Numbered from the stretch's first letter, positions 23,384 through 37,200 are shown. The stretch is 64,000 bases of DNA from Tetraselmis striata (GCA_006384855.1 VCJN01000224.1:186001-250000), one strand, 5' to 3'. Notes: generated by a model from the letters alone, not told the origin. Translations and numbers: made by a program.

Positions 23384-26300
23384 ACGCAGTTGGGGTGCCG
23401 GCAGCATCAACCCCCGCCCCCCGGTGTGTGTGTGTGTTCCTCTTGCAATAAATACTGATCATAAGGTGTAGGAGTGCGTCAGTTGCATATAAGGGATGCG
23501 TTCCGCTCTCGCAATGCGCGAGGACGATTTCTCAATTTCCTTAATCATACCTTGATTTGGCCAACATATGGGTGACGGACTGTCGCGATAGTGAAGCGGA
23601 GCAATGATCGAAGTATGAAGGTACAAATAGAGTATATGCATGCATACCCGTGTACGTACTGTGCACTTCAGGACCATGCAATATATATCATTTGTACATA
23701 TGTATAGGAATTTATTTGTGCGTTTCAGCATACCCAGGCACTGGAGGCTGAGCCTTCTGCCGTGCAGGCGGCCGCTCCTTCAAAGACGAAAAACTACACT
23801 ATAATAGTAATTTGCTGCATATGATTATCAATGATGTCAGAATATGAATAAATGAATGATATCAGAAATACACCGGCGAAGGACAGACGTATTGACACAA
23901 TGTACCCAAACAAAAGGGGGGGGGGCACAAACCCTGAAAGTCTGGACAAACTCCATAAGAGAAGCATCGGACGAAATAACTCGTTATGTTCGAAGCTAAC
24001 TGATGCCCACATCGTAGTGCTCATGTTGCCTCCCAACATGCCATCGATCAACGCGTCTGATTCTGCTGGCCGGCGGGGCGCACGGTCGCCTACTGGGATG
24101 CACCGGCAACAATAACGCAGCAAGTAGCCGCTAAAAAAACTTGAAAGAAAACGTAGCCGCTCCTATAATACCGATACGAGACACTAGTCCAGATACCGCC
24201 CACTACTAAGGCCATCTCAACTTGATTTGTCGTTTTAGGTGCCCGCCCCCTTTTTCCTGAGATCCCTTTTTTTTCCTCCTGCTGCATACACATGTACTGC
24301 AAAGTATTGTCAAAAGCGTTGCAAAAGAAGCAATTGGGCGGTTATATAATTGATGGTGATGTTGTGCAAGCACACATTGGCCGGCAAGCTATTGCCTCAG
24401 GGATAATATGTACAAGAGATGACAATTATGAATAAGAACCACATGATTACAGTGTGGAAGTATTAAGCCCTTGCCCTCCCGGCCGAAGCCTACCTATCGT
24501 ATGCCGACATCGCACGCAGTTTCGAGGTCGTTGAGATATGCGAACACGACGGGCGACATGCCCTTCGTCCTCCAGTTGCCGTTGCCGCGGAGCAGCTTGT
24601 GTAGTCTATTCGTAGCTTTACCGGAATCCGGCTCGTCTGCGTGCTCGCCCATTTCAATCTTGCCGCCGAAGAACCCTTCTAGACAGTCGTCGGGGGGGGG
24701 GGGGGGGGGGGGGGGAGCTTCCGCATCTGCGCCCATACTCCGCCGTTCTTTTTGTTATTCTCAGGTGAGCTGCACAGGAACAGCGCGAGGTGCGCATGCT
24801 GCACAAAAAAACAGTTTGGGGGGGAGCTAGGGCCCCCACACACGAAATGCTCGCCGGGAACAACGCAGCTCCAAAACATGCTCCGAAACCAGTGCTGAAA
24901 CCGTCGCCGCAACGCCCGGATGCTGCCCATTATGGTGGCTATTCCGGCTCAAATCATGATGGCATAGTGGACTATATCTAGCCAGCACATGGTATGATTT
25001 GCAGCTCGAAACGTGGCGATTGATATCCGAGTATATAGTTGCTGCCGCTCCGTAGCGTACAACGCAGTGAAGTGCGCAGAATCTGTTCTCGCGCCGGGGA
25101 TCGCTAGACTATATATATCAAGTATCAGTGGAAGCTGAGAAGCGCTGTTCGTGTATAGATAGGATTCATAGTGGCTGCAATGCATCTCTATATATATGAA
25201 ACACAGAAAAAGGAACACGACAGCAGGAATACCGCAGTAATGTTATTGCTGTTGCTGTAGGTCCAAGCAGATTGCTGTAGCGCGCTGGTGCTATATTTAA
25301 AAGTCATTGTACTGTCGACCAGCGACTGCGACTTGTGCGACAATTGCGACCACGGCTGGTACCACTACCGGTAGGAGCCCGTAGAGAAAATGTTATTTGG
25401 CGGAATACGCGAGCGGATCACTGCTGAAATCGTATCTGGCACACGACGACGAGCTCGCGGATCCGCGGATCCCGCCAAACCCCAGCCTGGCGTTGCAGCG
25501 CCAAGTTCGCCCCTATTGTTACCACCCGGCGGCGTTGTTCTCGCTGACCATGCCACCCTTCCCCAGCACCGCCGCTTGCGTGGAGCAGCAGTTCATCAGG
25601 AGAAGCACTTTTTTAATACGGCGGCCACTGGAATTGTATACATGAATATAGTCGCCCTCGATTGTTATGCTGCGCACGCGAAATGCGGGTTGTGCGAGTA
25701 TTTGTTGTCGTTCTCTGCGTGTTATTTGAGAGGCTACGACGGTCCTTCACCAGCAGAACCTTAAAGTACGGGTCCGACCGTCTCCAAAGCCTCAGTGCAG
25801 AGGCAAGGTCGTCGCAGGACGAGGTGGAACCAAGAAGCAGTAAAAGCGCTCAGTTAGACGGCGCAGCCTCATTTGACGCACAGCAGCGACATCAGACCAC
25901 TACGCTGGCCACCGCTCCTCTGCAACATCCTTCACCTAAGCGCCTTGGCAACACAATTGTCAAACAAGGCGAGGTTGTCCTAACGGTGAGTATACACGGT
26001 CGAGCACTCGGCAACAACCGCCAGCACTATAGACTGTATAGCAGGTCGTGCCTCCTAATTATAATCTGGAAACTGGAATGTGACTGGCCCATATGTTCAT
26101 CGATCCGGGAAGCTGCATCAACTCCGTACAACGATAAGAGCAGCAGCGGTTCCGCTCTATATCGTGGTCGCCGGATGCACCATACATCATAAGGAGACCG
26201 CTTGAACCTGCCGTGCATTGCCGGCCTCTATGGTCGAGACGGGCGGCGCCATGGGATACATCGGCGTTTCAAACCACTTGCGCCGCCGAGCTGGTGAGAT

Positions 26301-27676
26301 CGTGTACAAGAAATACGGAAAGACTCTGCTATCGGGCGACCGCATTAAATACTCCGCCTTCAAGGAGGGTAGTGTCAGTCGGGCACAGATCAGTGCAACG
26401 GAGAAAAGCCACATTCGTCGCCACGAACCTCAGCGGAACATCACGAGAGGTGGAAATCGCAGCTACCGCGCACAGTAGCATAATGGGAATCGAAAGCAAC
26501 AAGGTAACAAGCCGCTGCGCTTATACCATTCGTCATTCAGAGCCAATATATCATTCGTCACAGTATTGCACATAACTGGTCAGCCAAAACAACCTACCGT
26601 GATCGCGATTTCGGGCGATAACTGACGAATTAGCCGTACAGGCGCAGCCACGAGGATGCCGCCACTCGTATCTATATTCGAACTTTTCGAAGGGTATACA
26701 CGTAAATACGCAGTGTTCACCCATGCGCCCCCCCAGGCCGGGTGCAGGTGCGCAAAACGGGAATACAATAAGCTTGAAAACAATGGCTTGCCTCGCGATC
26801 ATTTTTCAAATTGTAATTGTAATTGTAATTGTAATAGCGCAATTGGGATACCTGAACGTGCATCGATACCCGTGCGCCACAAACTTGCAACACTGCACCT
26901 TCGACCACGCCAGCATTATTGACCTACACACTGATGTGTTTTGGGGTAGCATGGCAGCTCGCCCTGCGTGCATGTACACTCCACGCATGGCGCTGCAACT
27001 GTAGTAACCGCACGAAGCGGGCTGGCTGAATGCCCTACTTGCGGGAAGGACCTGAGTGGACCGCAGTGGACGATGAAAATTAGCGGTGCAGCGTCTAGCA
27101 CCCCCAGCAGATATCATCAGCAATGCTGCAGGCTTAGACCGATGTTCTCAAGCCTCGTATAATAAGCGCGCGAATACCGCTTGTATATTTTGATGTTTCT
27201 GACAGAGATTTGAGCAAGAATTGCTGCTGCTTCTCAGATCGGGGCGTGTCAACTTCAAACTACGTATCCCCTAGTCATGCAGCGGGGCGCTCAAAAAGAG
27301 GATGGCATGATGTATCCCAGAATGCCAGTGCGACGTACATGTCGCGTCTCGGCAGCGCTTCAGAGTAATGCGTGACTATGAGTGCACATGTCAATGGGGC
27401 GTCACACAACGGGATGCGATCCTTGGTGATGTTCATATGTAGAACGTGTCCGAACTGAGCTACCATGCATTCAATTCAACGCCAAACAGCGAATCACAAC
27501 AGGGGTTCACTTACCTGGAGCAAAGGGTTACAGCTGCAAGTCACGCACAATGGGCCCGGTACTTGTAACGGCATCAGGTGCTGCGACCAAGCTGCGCACA
27601 TGCTACTACTAAAGGCGCCCGTCCCGTACTATAGCTTCGCGGCTCACCACGTTGTCTACCACTCACAGCCTCGCGT
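23384..27676. other. gene-poor spacer between two convergent genes
   Basis: I cannot support a complete gene here. It holds a G run at about 24691-24715, a TTGTAA-type hexanucleotide repeat at about 26808-26838, and several ORFs of uncertain status. One is a + strand segment around 25740-25986 that ends in a good-looking gtgagt donor (LGNTIVKQGEVVLT). Another is 26218-26478 (+), beginning MVETGGAMGYIGVSNHLRRR. A minus ORF at 27275-27466 (FGHVLHMNITKDRIPLCDAP) has natural composition. None matches a family I know. Confidence 0.4.
24494..24736 (-). CDS. hypothetical ORF fragment interrupted by a poly-C run
   Basis: The C-terminal 60 residues look protein-like (LEGFFGGKIEMGEHADEPDS, then a Lys/Arg/Leu-rich part, then FAYLNDLETACDVGIR). 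The upstream end runs into the homopolymer translated as polyproline. It may be the tail of a decayed mobile-element ORF. No family is recognised. Confidence 0.2.
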   Translation of the reverse strand: MGADAEAPPPPPPPPDDCLEGFFGGKIEMGEHADEPDSGKATNRLHKLLRGNGNWRTKGMSPVVFAYLNDLETACDVGIR

Positions 27677-30600
27677 TTATGACATGCTCTGCAGATCCGA
27701 GAGCGCCGACTTGATGTAGTTGCTGGACTTGTCCGGGAGGTGGGCGATGAGCTCGTACTGCTGCAGCCCCTCCTTGCCGAAATTCTCATTGCAGACGTCA
27801 AACGTCTTGTTGCGGGCGTTGTGCTCATGCAGACCCTGTTGTTTGCAAGTGGGACAAGGGAGAGGGGGGTGCGAATTTAGACAAAAGGAAGGGCTGTGCC
27901 ATGGTTGCGCTCCTTGCCACACCGCAAAGTAATCATGCGGTTGTGTCATGCAGCTGATTGCGCTCAGGGGGGCGGCATACCTTGACGCAGATGTCAGCCA
28001 GATCGGCGCAGCTGATGCTGTCTTGGATGCGGTTGCTCTGGTCAAACAGCAGGGCCTTGTAGCCGCCGGGCTCCTCCACCAGCTCGCCGGCACGGATGAT
28101 GGTGTAGCTCAGGCCAGAGTTGCGCAGCGCGTCCTCGCCCTTCCTCTTGAAGTCAATCACCTGCACACCGATCACCCGCGACAGTCCGTCACGGGAAACA
28201 AACAGACCTGACAAGCAGCGACCGCAAGCGGCGCAGTGGACCATCGGCCAGCAGACGGCCTGCCGCGGCCGCACCTTCGCGAGCTGCATCTGCTGGGGGG
28301 AATCCCCCGAGGGCGCCTGCGAGCTCTGGGTGGTGCGCGAGATGAGCACAAAATCGGGCTCCTCGCCTGACGGAAGGGCCTTGATGAAATTGATCTCCAG
28401 CTTGAAGCCGGCCGAGCTCTCCGCGCCCTAGCAGACCACCACACGCACGCATGCGCATCAGTGCCATGCCCTCGAAACCAAATGCAGGATCGTGGGAGCA
28501 TGCTCCCGCTGATGCATGTGACTATCCCTGACAGGACATCGTGCTAGCAAGTTATGCACGCCATGCTGCACAACTGCGCATATACCACGCATGGGATGCC
28601 ATGCATGTCAGCACTGGAGTGACTTCAAATGCAGCATGGCATACAAGGAGCACCTAACGCGGCAGCGGGTAGGGTGGCATGCGCGCTCACCCTCTTGGCA
28701 TCGAAGCGGATGCTGATGTGGGCCACGTCCTTGGGATTGACGGGCGCGTCATTGCCGGCGCTCAGCGGGCGGAAGGTGTTGAACGGCAGTCGGACGGTGG
28801 AGAAGCCTTGCTTGGTGTTGAAGCGCGAGGAGTACTTCTCGCCGTTGCTGCGGGGACCGCGTGTTGCCACGGCGCACTCAGCGAGGATGCAATCCAGGCA
28901 TGCATGAGGTGCGGACAACTGACACATGCCACCCGTCTGTCTGTTTTTCGAGACCTCACTAGGCGTGCTGGCAGGGCGCGCACCTGGTCTCCAGCATGCA
29001 TGTGTACGGCTGGCCATCGCCGAGGATCCGCATGAGGAGGCCGTCCGTGCGGTCGAGAAGGCCCTCTTGCAAGTGCGCTCCCACTTCCGCGTAGCCGGTT
29101 CGGGAGTACACCGCGCCTGGGAGTTGGAGAAGCAGACAAGGACAAAAGCTCAGCAAATGTTGCCGGATGGGGGAGGCACGTGGAAGGAGGGGGGGGGGGG
29201 GGGGGGGGGGGAGACAAGTACAGGAATAAGGTGCGCTGCGAACCTGTGAACTGCAGGTTGCTTGCGTTGGTCTTCGCCGACGCATAGTCCTGGGTTTTGG
29301 CCACGGCGCGCGCCGAGGGGGCGTCGCCCACGGGGCCGACGTGCTCTACCGCCCAGGCCTGGGCGTATTCCTGGCGGGCGTCGGCATTCGCACACAAAAG
29401 CAAGCAGTCACTCACGGATCGAACCACCAAAAAGGCGTGAGTACGGCTTGAAGGGAGCGCAGCACTACTTGTGGCAAACAGAGGGGCCCGACAGGGCGGG
29501 AAAGAGGTAGCCATGTTGGGGGTTGGAGAGGATGTGTGGGGTGTATGTGGGTGGGAGGATGGGGGAGGGGACTCTCACCTCTTTCTTGAACTCCGCCACC
29601 ACAGGCTTGGCGCGGCTGGACCTCTGCTTGCCTCCAGAGATTGCCCTCTTATTGTATTGATCCTGAAGCAACCACACAATATCTGCTTTTGAGAATTAAA
29701 GGGGAGGGCTGCCCCGCCTTCTCGCCATTCTTTTGGCCCGGGGACATGCAGAGCGCCATGGAAATATAGGCAGACACACAGAGACAGTGCACATGCGCAG
29801 CAGTGCATGTTCTCAGGGCATCAGGAGGACCAAAAGTACCACCACGGGACCAAAAGCACCTGGAGCGCCTTGACAACGTTGGCGACGCCGGTCTGCTCCA
29901 CTCGGGCGAGATCGGCTGTGAGAGTCGACCGCGCACCAGCGCAGTAGATGACCTGCATTTGCAGTGCCGGGAGTCAGTGGGCAGACTGTCCCACATCACC
30001 CAGACGGACCCTCTCGCCCGCTGCGTTGGTGAGTGCCGTGGGATCGCCATGGGACCAGGGCAGCGCGTACCTTGTCCACGCCCTGCACGGCGTCACGGAC
30101 TTGCTGGTAGTCGCCCACATCCCCCTTCACCACAATCACGCTCTTTGGAAACTCCTTGCTCTCATCGCGAGACATCACCTTCACGGTGTAGCCGCGCAGG
30201 AGCAGCTTGCGCAGCATGACGCGGCCGACGCGGCCGGTCGCGCCTAGCAGGAGCACAGTGGTGTAGGCAGCCTGCAGGGCGCCAGCACTGTTTAAATCCC
30301 GAGAATAAATCCAGGCTGGATGATACATGGGAGAGATGGGTGATAACACTGTTGTAGTTGGGTGGACGGAGACGACAGGGGAGGGAAGGGGGGTTGAGCT
30401 TGTAGAGCACCTGAGGAGCCTCCAGGTCGTTGACATCGTCCACAAAATCCATGCTGGTCGCAAACGATCCCAAACGTGCGAACTTGCTCCACACATCGTC
30501 GAAGGCCGCACGTGACTTGCGTCCGATAACGTAAGGATTGATCTTATTCAGCGCGGACTCCGCCTCCGGCTCGCTTTCGGGTGCGACTTCCGTCACGCCC

Positions 30601-30902
30601 TTGCCCTGCTTCCGCGTGCGGATGATCTCGCCGACAGTCTCTGCTTTCGAGTCGGCTTCCTCTGCCTCGTGCTCCGCCTGCTCCGGCTCCACCAACCGCA
30701 GGTCGGCGCCGCGTTCCGAATCGCCCTCCCGCTCGGCGCGCACGTGGAAGCGCTGGGCCAGCTGTTTTGGGACCTGCTGCAAAGCCGGCTGCCCCACGAA
30801 GGAACGGCGTGCAGCACCTGGGGCCCCTCCGCTACTGTGCAGAGCACCGCGGCTGCTGCCGGGGCGTGTCGCTATGGCGCGGCAGCTGAGCGCAGGTGTC
30901 AT
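27677..30902 (-). CDS. HCF173: HCF173-like plastid psbA expression factor (atypical SDR with CIA30 domain), 10 exons
   Basis: Exons (descending): 30902-30411, 30271-30071, 29952-29860, 29662-29579, 29370-29244, 29116-28984, 28847-28691, 28427-28275, 28160-27981 and 27835-27677. Phases fit throughout, and the total of about 592 residues compares with about 600 in plants. The N-terminus is a transit-peptide-like stretch from MTPALSCRAIATRPG. Then comes a Rossmann/SDR start, TTVLLLGATGRVGRVMLRKL, and GDVGDYQQVRDAV. A CIA30-type middle follows (YSSRFNTKQGFSTVRLPFNT, VAHISIRFDAK), then SDR resumes (LSYTIIRAGELVEEPGG). The end, ELIAHLPDKSSNYIKSALS, mirrors the plant HCF173 C-terminus. Plant HCF173 binds psbA mRNA in the stroma and supports D1 synthesis. 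An in-frame upstream ATG at 30992 is an alternative start. A poly-C (coding strand) tract lies in intron 5. Confidence 0.92.
29189..29211. repeat. homopolymer tract in HCF173-like intron 5
   Basis: G run on the + strand, that is, a C run in the transcript of the minus-strand gene. Confidence 0.9.
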
Positions 30903-31967
30903 GTTGGCAGAACAGCGCCCGACTGGTATGTTTATAGGAGACCCAACCAGACGAGCGGGTTGCAGCTCGGCGGGGAAGAGGAAGCGAGACAATATACGGC
31001 TCCAAGCCCAGCAAGGAAGCGGTCGTACTATGTCCGAAGAGACCCACAGCCGACACGGCTAAGCAGTAGGTGAGGGAAGCGTGCGGCGACCTCTGCTGTG
31101 ACAAGAGGGGGGGGTATCGTTGAGGCGGGTTCTGCGACGGCGCTGCCTGCATTTGCTAAATCCACTTTCTGTAGTACCCTGTAGCCCTGCCTGTGGTCAC
31201 TCTTCGCGTCTCTTGTCATCAGTCCTACCTGTAACCCCAAGCGTCGCCTCATGACGTGTTAGCGATGCCACGCCACAATATCGGCGACGTGGCTGCGCAA
31301 ATAAGCGGACAGACACGCACGAGATCCGCTGCTCCCGGCCGCAGGAGCCCAACGCCATATCCAGTCCATCCGCCTGATCGTCGCAGCCGCGATAAGTCTC
31401 GTACATCGCGCCGGCGCGCGTGCTGCTGTGGTTAATTTATTACGGTAAATTATTTTGTGGCACGCTGTAGGCGCGACCCCTTGTGTTCTGTACGAGGTAC
31501 AAAAGAATCGCCATGGCATCGGTACGTCGTAGGAAGCGGCGGAGCGGTGATTACAGTAACTCGACACCCACTCCGGATGGCCAGCCCAAGCATGTAGTAG
31601 CAGTTTCAACAATGTCATACTAACATACAGGGCGAGTGGACAGCCATTTGATATTTCTGGCTTGCCGTGTCTGTCGGGCTGTGCTGCATGTATGGGGACA
31701 GAGCAAAGCGGCAAAGCCGTGGTGGGGCGGGGCTGAGAGGACGCACATGTAGCACCACCCGTAGCACCGCACCACACCGCCACTAGACCCGATGGCTGTG
31801 TGTGCCTGTTCGTGATGGCTGGCACACCCTCTTTCATGCCATGAGAATTTATTCATTTTCAAATTTCTTGGTAGCTACAAGAGGCGACGGTTCTGATGCT
31901 GTGGGTGGAGAGTACCTCGACTGCTTACTTCGACGCCTGGTTCTGAACCTGTGCTGGAGCGAGCCGC
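30903..31967. other. intergenic, upstream of the HCF173-like gene and downstream of GDP-mannose pyrophosphorylase
   Basis: No gene is supported. A 192-codon minus ORF at 31259-31837 has no family resemblance. An AATAAA-containing stretch (minus strand, about 31850) lies roughly 115 bases beyond the pyrophosphorylase stop and could be its 3' end. Confidence 0.45.
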
Positions 31968-33290
31968 TTACATGATGATCTGGGGCGTGGCGATGCTTTC
32001 CTTGATCTCTTTATGCGGCAGGACGATGCCTCCGTTGACATACACCTCATCCTTGAAGTGCACGTCCTCGCCGATAACGCTGCCGTTCTCCACACGGCTC
32101 CACTTGCCGATGCTGCTGTCCCACCCCACGATGCTGTTGAGGACCTGGGAGAAGTCCTTCGCCTTTGTGCCCGACATGAGCACGCAGTTCCTCAAGCGCA
32201 CACCGTCGCCAATGACGCAGTCCTTCCCGATCGCGACGTCCGGGCCGATGAGGCAGCCATTGCCGATCTTCACGCTGGGATCGACCAGCACGTTCCCTTG
32301 GATGTGGCCGCCCGAAGAAAGCTCCTGCGACTTCTTGTTCCTCATGGACGACAGGTGCAGGGTGAGCCCGGTGAGGTAGTCCTTCGGCTGGCCCACGTCC
32401 ATCCAGTACCCGGCAAGGGTCATCGCGAACAGCTTCTTGTCCTGCGCAATCTTCGGAAACACCTCCTTCTCGATGGAGGTAGGCTTCAGCTCAATGCGGT
32501 CCAGCACGCTGGGGCTCAGCACGTAGATGCCGGCGTTGATCTTATCGCCAACAAAGGTTTTGGGCTTCTCCACAAAGCGGTCCACCAGGCCTGTTCCATC
32601 GGTGACCACCACGCCGTACTTGGAGGGATCATCCACCTGTGAGAGCATCAATGGCCTTCAGGCGAGCTTCATGGCAGAACTACCACATCAGCTGAGGCAT
32701 GCTGGGCGACTCAGGCTGCCACATGACTGGACACCATACACACAGGAAGCGCAATAAGCGCGCAGAGCATGCCTGTGTAACGAGCAGGGTGCCTTCTGCG
32801 TTGTTTGCTTTATGAAACTCCACCATCTCTTTCAGAGGGTACTCGCATATGACATCGCTGTTCAGCACAAAGAACGGCTCGCCGCTGCCATCGTCCAGCA
32901 GGTCCCGCGCGATGGCGAGAGGCCCGGCGGTGCCCATGGGCTCCTCCTCCTGGCTGCATACGATGCTGATTCCGACCTGCGGCCATAGAAAAGACATCAG
33001 GCGTGAGACAAGTGACTCCGGCAAGCGCACCCGAGCCGAAGTATCACATCAGAAGTAGGGCGAGCTTGGGAGCGGGGCACCTTGTCCTCCCACTCGGAGA
33101 TGAACTGCTTCATCACTGTCGGGCGATAGTTGATAGCCAGGACCACTTTGTCCACACCCGCCTCTTTCAGAGCCTCGATTTGATGTATGATCATGGGCTT
33201 GTTTGCAAAATCCACTAGAGGCTTGGGCACGGTGAGCGTCAGGGGACGCAGTCTCGTGCCGAAGCCACCGACGAGAATGAGAGCCTTCAT
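31968..33290 (-). CDS. mannose-1-phosphate guanylyltransferase (GDP-mannose pyrophosphorylase, beta/catalytic type)
   Basis: Three exons, 33290-33081, 32976-32773 and 32636-31968, give exactly 360 residues, the usual length of GMPPB/CYT1/VTC1 proteins. The N-terminal nucleotidyltransferase has [20 protein letters not shown] and [13 protein letters not shown], then [26 protein letters not shown] and KYGVVV. Later motifs are [20 protein letters not shown] and [13 protein letters not shown]. The C-terminal left-handed beta-helix shows hexapeptide-type repeats ([20 protein letters not shown]), ending [16 protein letters not shown]. The enzyme makes GDP-mannose from mannose-1-phosphate and GTP in the cytosol, feeding glycosylation, wall polymers and ascorbate. 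Intron 2 appears to use a GC donor (ACACAG|GCATGC). Confidence in identity is very high. Confidence 0.97.
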
Positions 33291-34231
33291 CTTTCCTGCG
33301 CCGAGTCAGGGCATCGCCACCGCGTCAGCATGGGCGGGGATAAGGGGCTGGGGATAGCGACAGCATCTAAATTGTCGTTGATCGACATTCTCTTTCCTCG
33401 TGTCAGCGGCGGACGAGCCGCACTTTGATAGGTAGCGAGCGGCCTGCTGCTACAGATCTCAGGCTGTGCCGCGCTGCACACAGTACATACCTGCTCGTCG
33501 CCGAGAAGGGGCTTGCTGACGTGTGTGGCGCGATCCGCGCTGGCTGTAGAGACAAGGCCGACCGACCGGGGGCAGGGAATCTAAAGCCAGGCGGTATGTG
33601 ACAACAGCGACGTGTTGTATTTGAGCAGTGTGGCTTGGGACGACGATTCGCCTCGGCTTACTGTTTTGGTTGCGGTCTGTTGACACGGTCGATTGGCCGT
33701 CGATGCGGCGGCGCGGTTTGATGGGGTGCCGATATGGCGAGTGGTGGGCGGTGCTGATGCTGATGAAACAAATAACGATCGCCGGCCGGTGCTAATAACT
33801 ACAAAAGGGGATAGTATTATTTACATGAGCTAGCAGCAGGAGGGGGTATTATTGATAACATGCGCTAGCAGCAGAAGGGGATAGTATATCCCATATACCT
33901 GCTGTATATATACCTGAATATATAAGGTGCGATGAGCCGATGAGCCGATGACCAGCGTGAGGGGCTATGCCTACACTGATATTAAGTACAGCTCCACGTA
34001 TATCCCGTGCACTACGGAATATCAACGGAAAGATCATACATAAAATCCGACTATCCCCGTAAGGTAATTGTCCCGCGAATTGTCCCGCGCCGACATGGGC
34101 CCGCCGTCGCTAGTCATCCCGGACGGAAGCCATCAACAGCCCACCCGACATAGCCGCCCGGCCCCTTTCGGTCCAAACCTAACGCTGGCAGTACGCGGCG
34201 CGAGGCGCGTAGGCAGAGGACACACCACACC
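33291..34231. promoter_or_regulatory. divergent intergenic region between pyrophosphorylase (-) and plastid-protein gene (+)
   Basis: About 940 bp lies between two divergent start codons and so should hold both promoters. No specific element is identified. A 20-25-bp motif, ATTTACATGAGCTAGCAGCAG, occurs near 33819, is echoed at 33858, and recurs at about 50067. Confidence 0.4.
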
Positions 34232-37200
34232 ATGTCTTCGTGGATGAGCTTGGGACGGCAGGCCGTGGCGGCCAGTGCGTGCTTGGGCCCTCCCGCCGCG
34301 TCAGCTTCCGCGAACCCGCAGCCCTATGCGGCTCCGATATGCACCGCATTGCGGCAGCTGAGTAGACAGCCTGTCGCAGCGAGTGGAAGCACCGCAATGG
34401 CCAGGACGATAGCACCGCAACCAGCACCGCATCGGCGAAGCTCCCGCGCGTTGCGCCTATGCGCCACCAGTCCCGATGGCGGCTCGTCAGAGGTACGGCG
34501 TCGCTCCGCGGTTACTCTATTTACCCACCACTTTCACCTCTGTCAAGTCCGACACCAGCCGCGTGAGCGGACACGCGACAGACGCACAACTTCACCAGTG
34601 CCGCTTTAAAGAAGAAGCTCGCACTCTATCTTATGGCTGTTTTGAGATAACAGCGAGATGGGAGGGGGTGTATCTAGTATGCCCTTCGCATTGGCGCTCA
34701 GTCCAGAATACTATGTGTTCCAGTGCATATTTTGAATCCAGTACAAGGCGGGAACTCCCCGAGGGCAACACTAGCGAAGCTATCCTTTTTACATCTTAAA
34801 TGCAGAAGATAATCCAAGTCTACAAGTTTTTGCGTCTTTCCATCATGCGGTTCCCACATTTGGCGGTGCTGAGACCGTTGCCGGGAGCAGGAGTTTGAGT
34901 GGAGAAGCGCGGAGCTCGACGAGCTGTCGGCAATGATGCCGGACCCGGAGGATGACATATATGAAATAGGTGCGTGCGCCACGGGGACACTGTGGCCGTT
35001 AGCATGGATCAACCGAATTCATGGGCTATTTGACCCACCATGAGGGCGCAGAACCACATGCTACTCCTTCATCCTTGCGCGGGATGCGTGATGTCAAAAG
35101 ATACTTGGATGCAAATACGCTGCTCAACTCCCTGCATGCCGCGGTGCGCTCACAGATGAAGAAAACTCGGAGTATCAGCGGCTAATCGCGCTGGGAATGT
35201 CGGACAACTCTGACTTTGACGACATCCTGGATGAATACATGTGAGAGCGTGCCTGGATGCCGCGTGCCCGGACATCCCGGGCCCCCAATGCTGCTGTGCT
35301 GGGAGTGCCATGCCCTCTGATGCCACACCAGCGCACCCCGCGTGAATGGCAAACATATTTTCGCACTCATCAGCCGCCTGATTGTGGTGGGCTGGAGCAC
35401 CCGGTGGCGGTTGATTTCATGGCCACATGTTGGCATATATATCACGCATGTCAGCATTCTCAAAATCTGCGAGATGTGGAAAGCCTGGGCACACGGGTAA
35501 CCCTCGCCGCAGAAGTCTGGGCGATGTTTGACCTGGCTTCCTGGTGTGTGACCATGCGGTTCAGGTCGCGCATGGAAAGCAAGCAGGGGGCGCAGGACGA
35601 GGAGGAGGCGCCCAAAGCGGCAGAATGGATGATCGAAGCTGGCGCGAGGGAGCATGTGGACGGGGAAGACATGGCGAGCCCTCGTCGCCGCAACTCTGCG
35701 CACGCACCCCTGCGAGGCTCGCCACCTGCGTGTGGACACTCATGCGGTGCTTGCGGTCTGTGTGCAACAGGAAGCGACAAAGGAGCAGATGGCGATCAAC
35801 AACTTTCACATCAGGGCGGCGTTCAAGGATGGCATAATCCGCAACCGCACCGACGACTCCATTCTTTTCAACATTCTGAACTTCCAGAGGGCGCACAACA
35901 GGTAGAGGGCTATGGAGCGCCGCGTTGCCCGGTGGGCACGGCATACATCATACATGCCCATAAACGTTCCTGTACGTATCTGGATATACAGACACATATC
36001 TACATATATTAAATATTGTATATATTTATGGATGTACATACGATGATTTAGATTCACTGATACATATAGCAGCATTTGGCTGAAATGGCCACAGGTGGGA
36101 TTGTATGTTGGATGCATCATGCCAGCGGAAGGGACTGGTCATTTGAAACGGCATGTGTGACACTGGCAGGTTCAAGATGTGCAAGGAGATTGGCCGGTGG
36201 GTGGAGTTCTTTGAGGAGCATTCCGGGGAGAACTATTCCGCGGTCATGACGGTGCCGTCCTGGATCAAGGCGGTCACGATGGTCAACTACGAGTTTGAGG
36301 AGTACAATGAGCAGCACCGGGTAAGCATTGTCGTGGCGTATCGCGGGCCACTCCTTGGCCGCAGCGCTGCCGGTTCAAGTGATAGTTTTGCCGCTCCCTC
36401 TGCTTGCCGCACCGTCGATGTGGGTCTGATATGTTGTGTGTGCCCGCCCCTTTCTGACCGACCAGCTGGAAGACCGCGACGAGGTGGACGACATCGACTA
36501 CGAGGAATCCATTTCCCTCGAGCACCTGACGGGCGGATCGGGCGGCTTGTTCAAGCACAAATTCGAATGGGAGAACCCGCCCCTGGAGATTCTGGGGAAG
36601 GAGCACCTCACCACCCAGGATGGCTACCCAAAGGTTTGCAGCCCCATCTGCAGGAGCTGCGCTTGAATACAGGATACCGCACCATAGGCTTTGGTGTGTG
36701 GGCGGATCACATGAAAAAGGTGAATTATTAGGTGAAAAAGGTGAAAATAGGTGAAAAAGGCAGACCCGAGTTGGGTTTTCTGCGCGGTTTTCATGTCGGA
36801 AACCAAGAGGTTTAGCGAGCCCAACACCGGATTACGGAACCTGGGGAGGTTCAACTCATTGAAGAGGTCGGATTTGTTTACTCTGGGCCTCCAATCCTGC
36901 AATTACGTGGTGCTGTTTCCGCGGCTGCGCACGATGCACCTGCGGCAGGCTGCTATCGACGAAGCCAACAAGCTGGCGTCGGACTTGCTGTACTGGCAAG
37001 GGAGCAGCTTGCACATGGGCCACTACCGCAAGGACATGCTGCCAGACTACCTCAAGTTCCAGCCGATTCCTGACCACCTGGGGAACCTCACGGATGAGGA
37101 GCTCACGGAGGAGCTGGGCGTCGTCATGGACGACCCGCACCCCTTGAACGAGCGGCTGGTGCTGACCCCGGGCTGGCACACGTTCATCCCGTCGGGCGTG

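Noticed and set aside
30162-30511. Reading straight through HCF173-like introns as one long protein
   Set aside because: The frame stays open by chance. The family sequence, and gtgctc/ctgcag junctions that keep phase, show an intron at 30272-30410.
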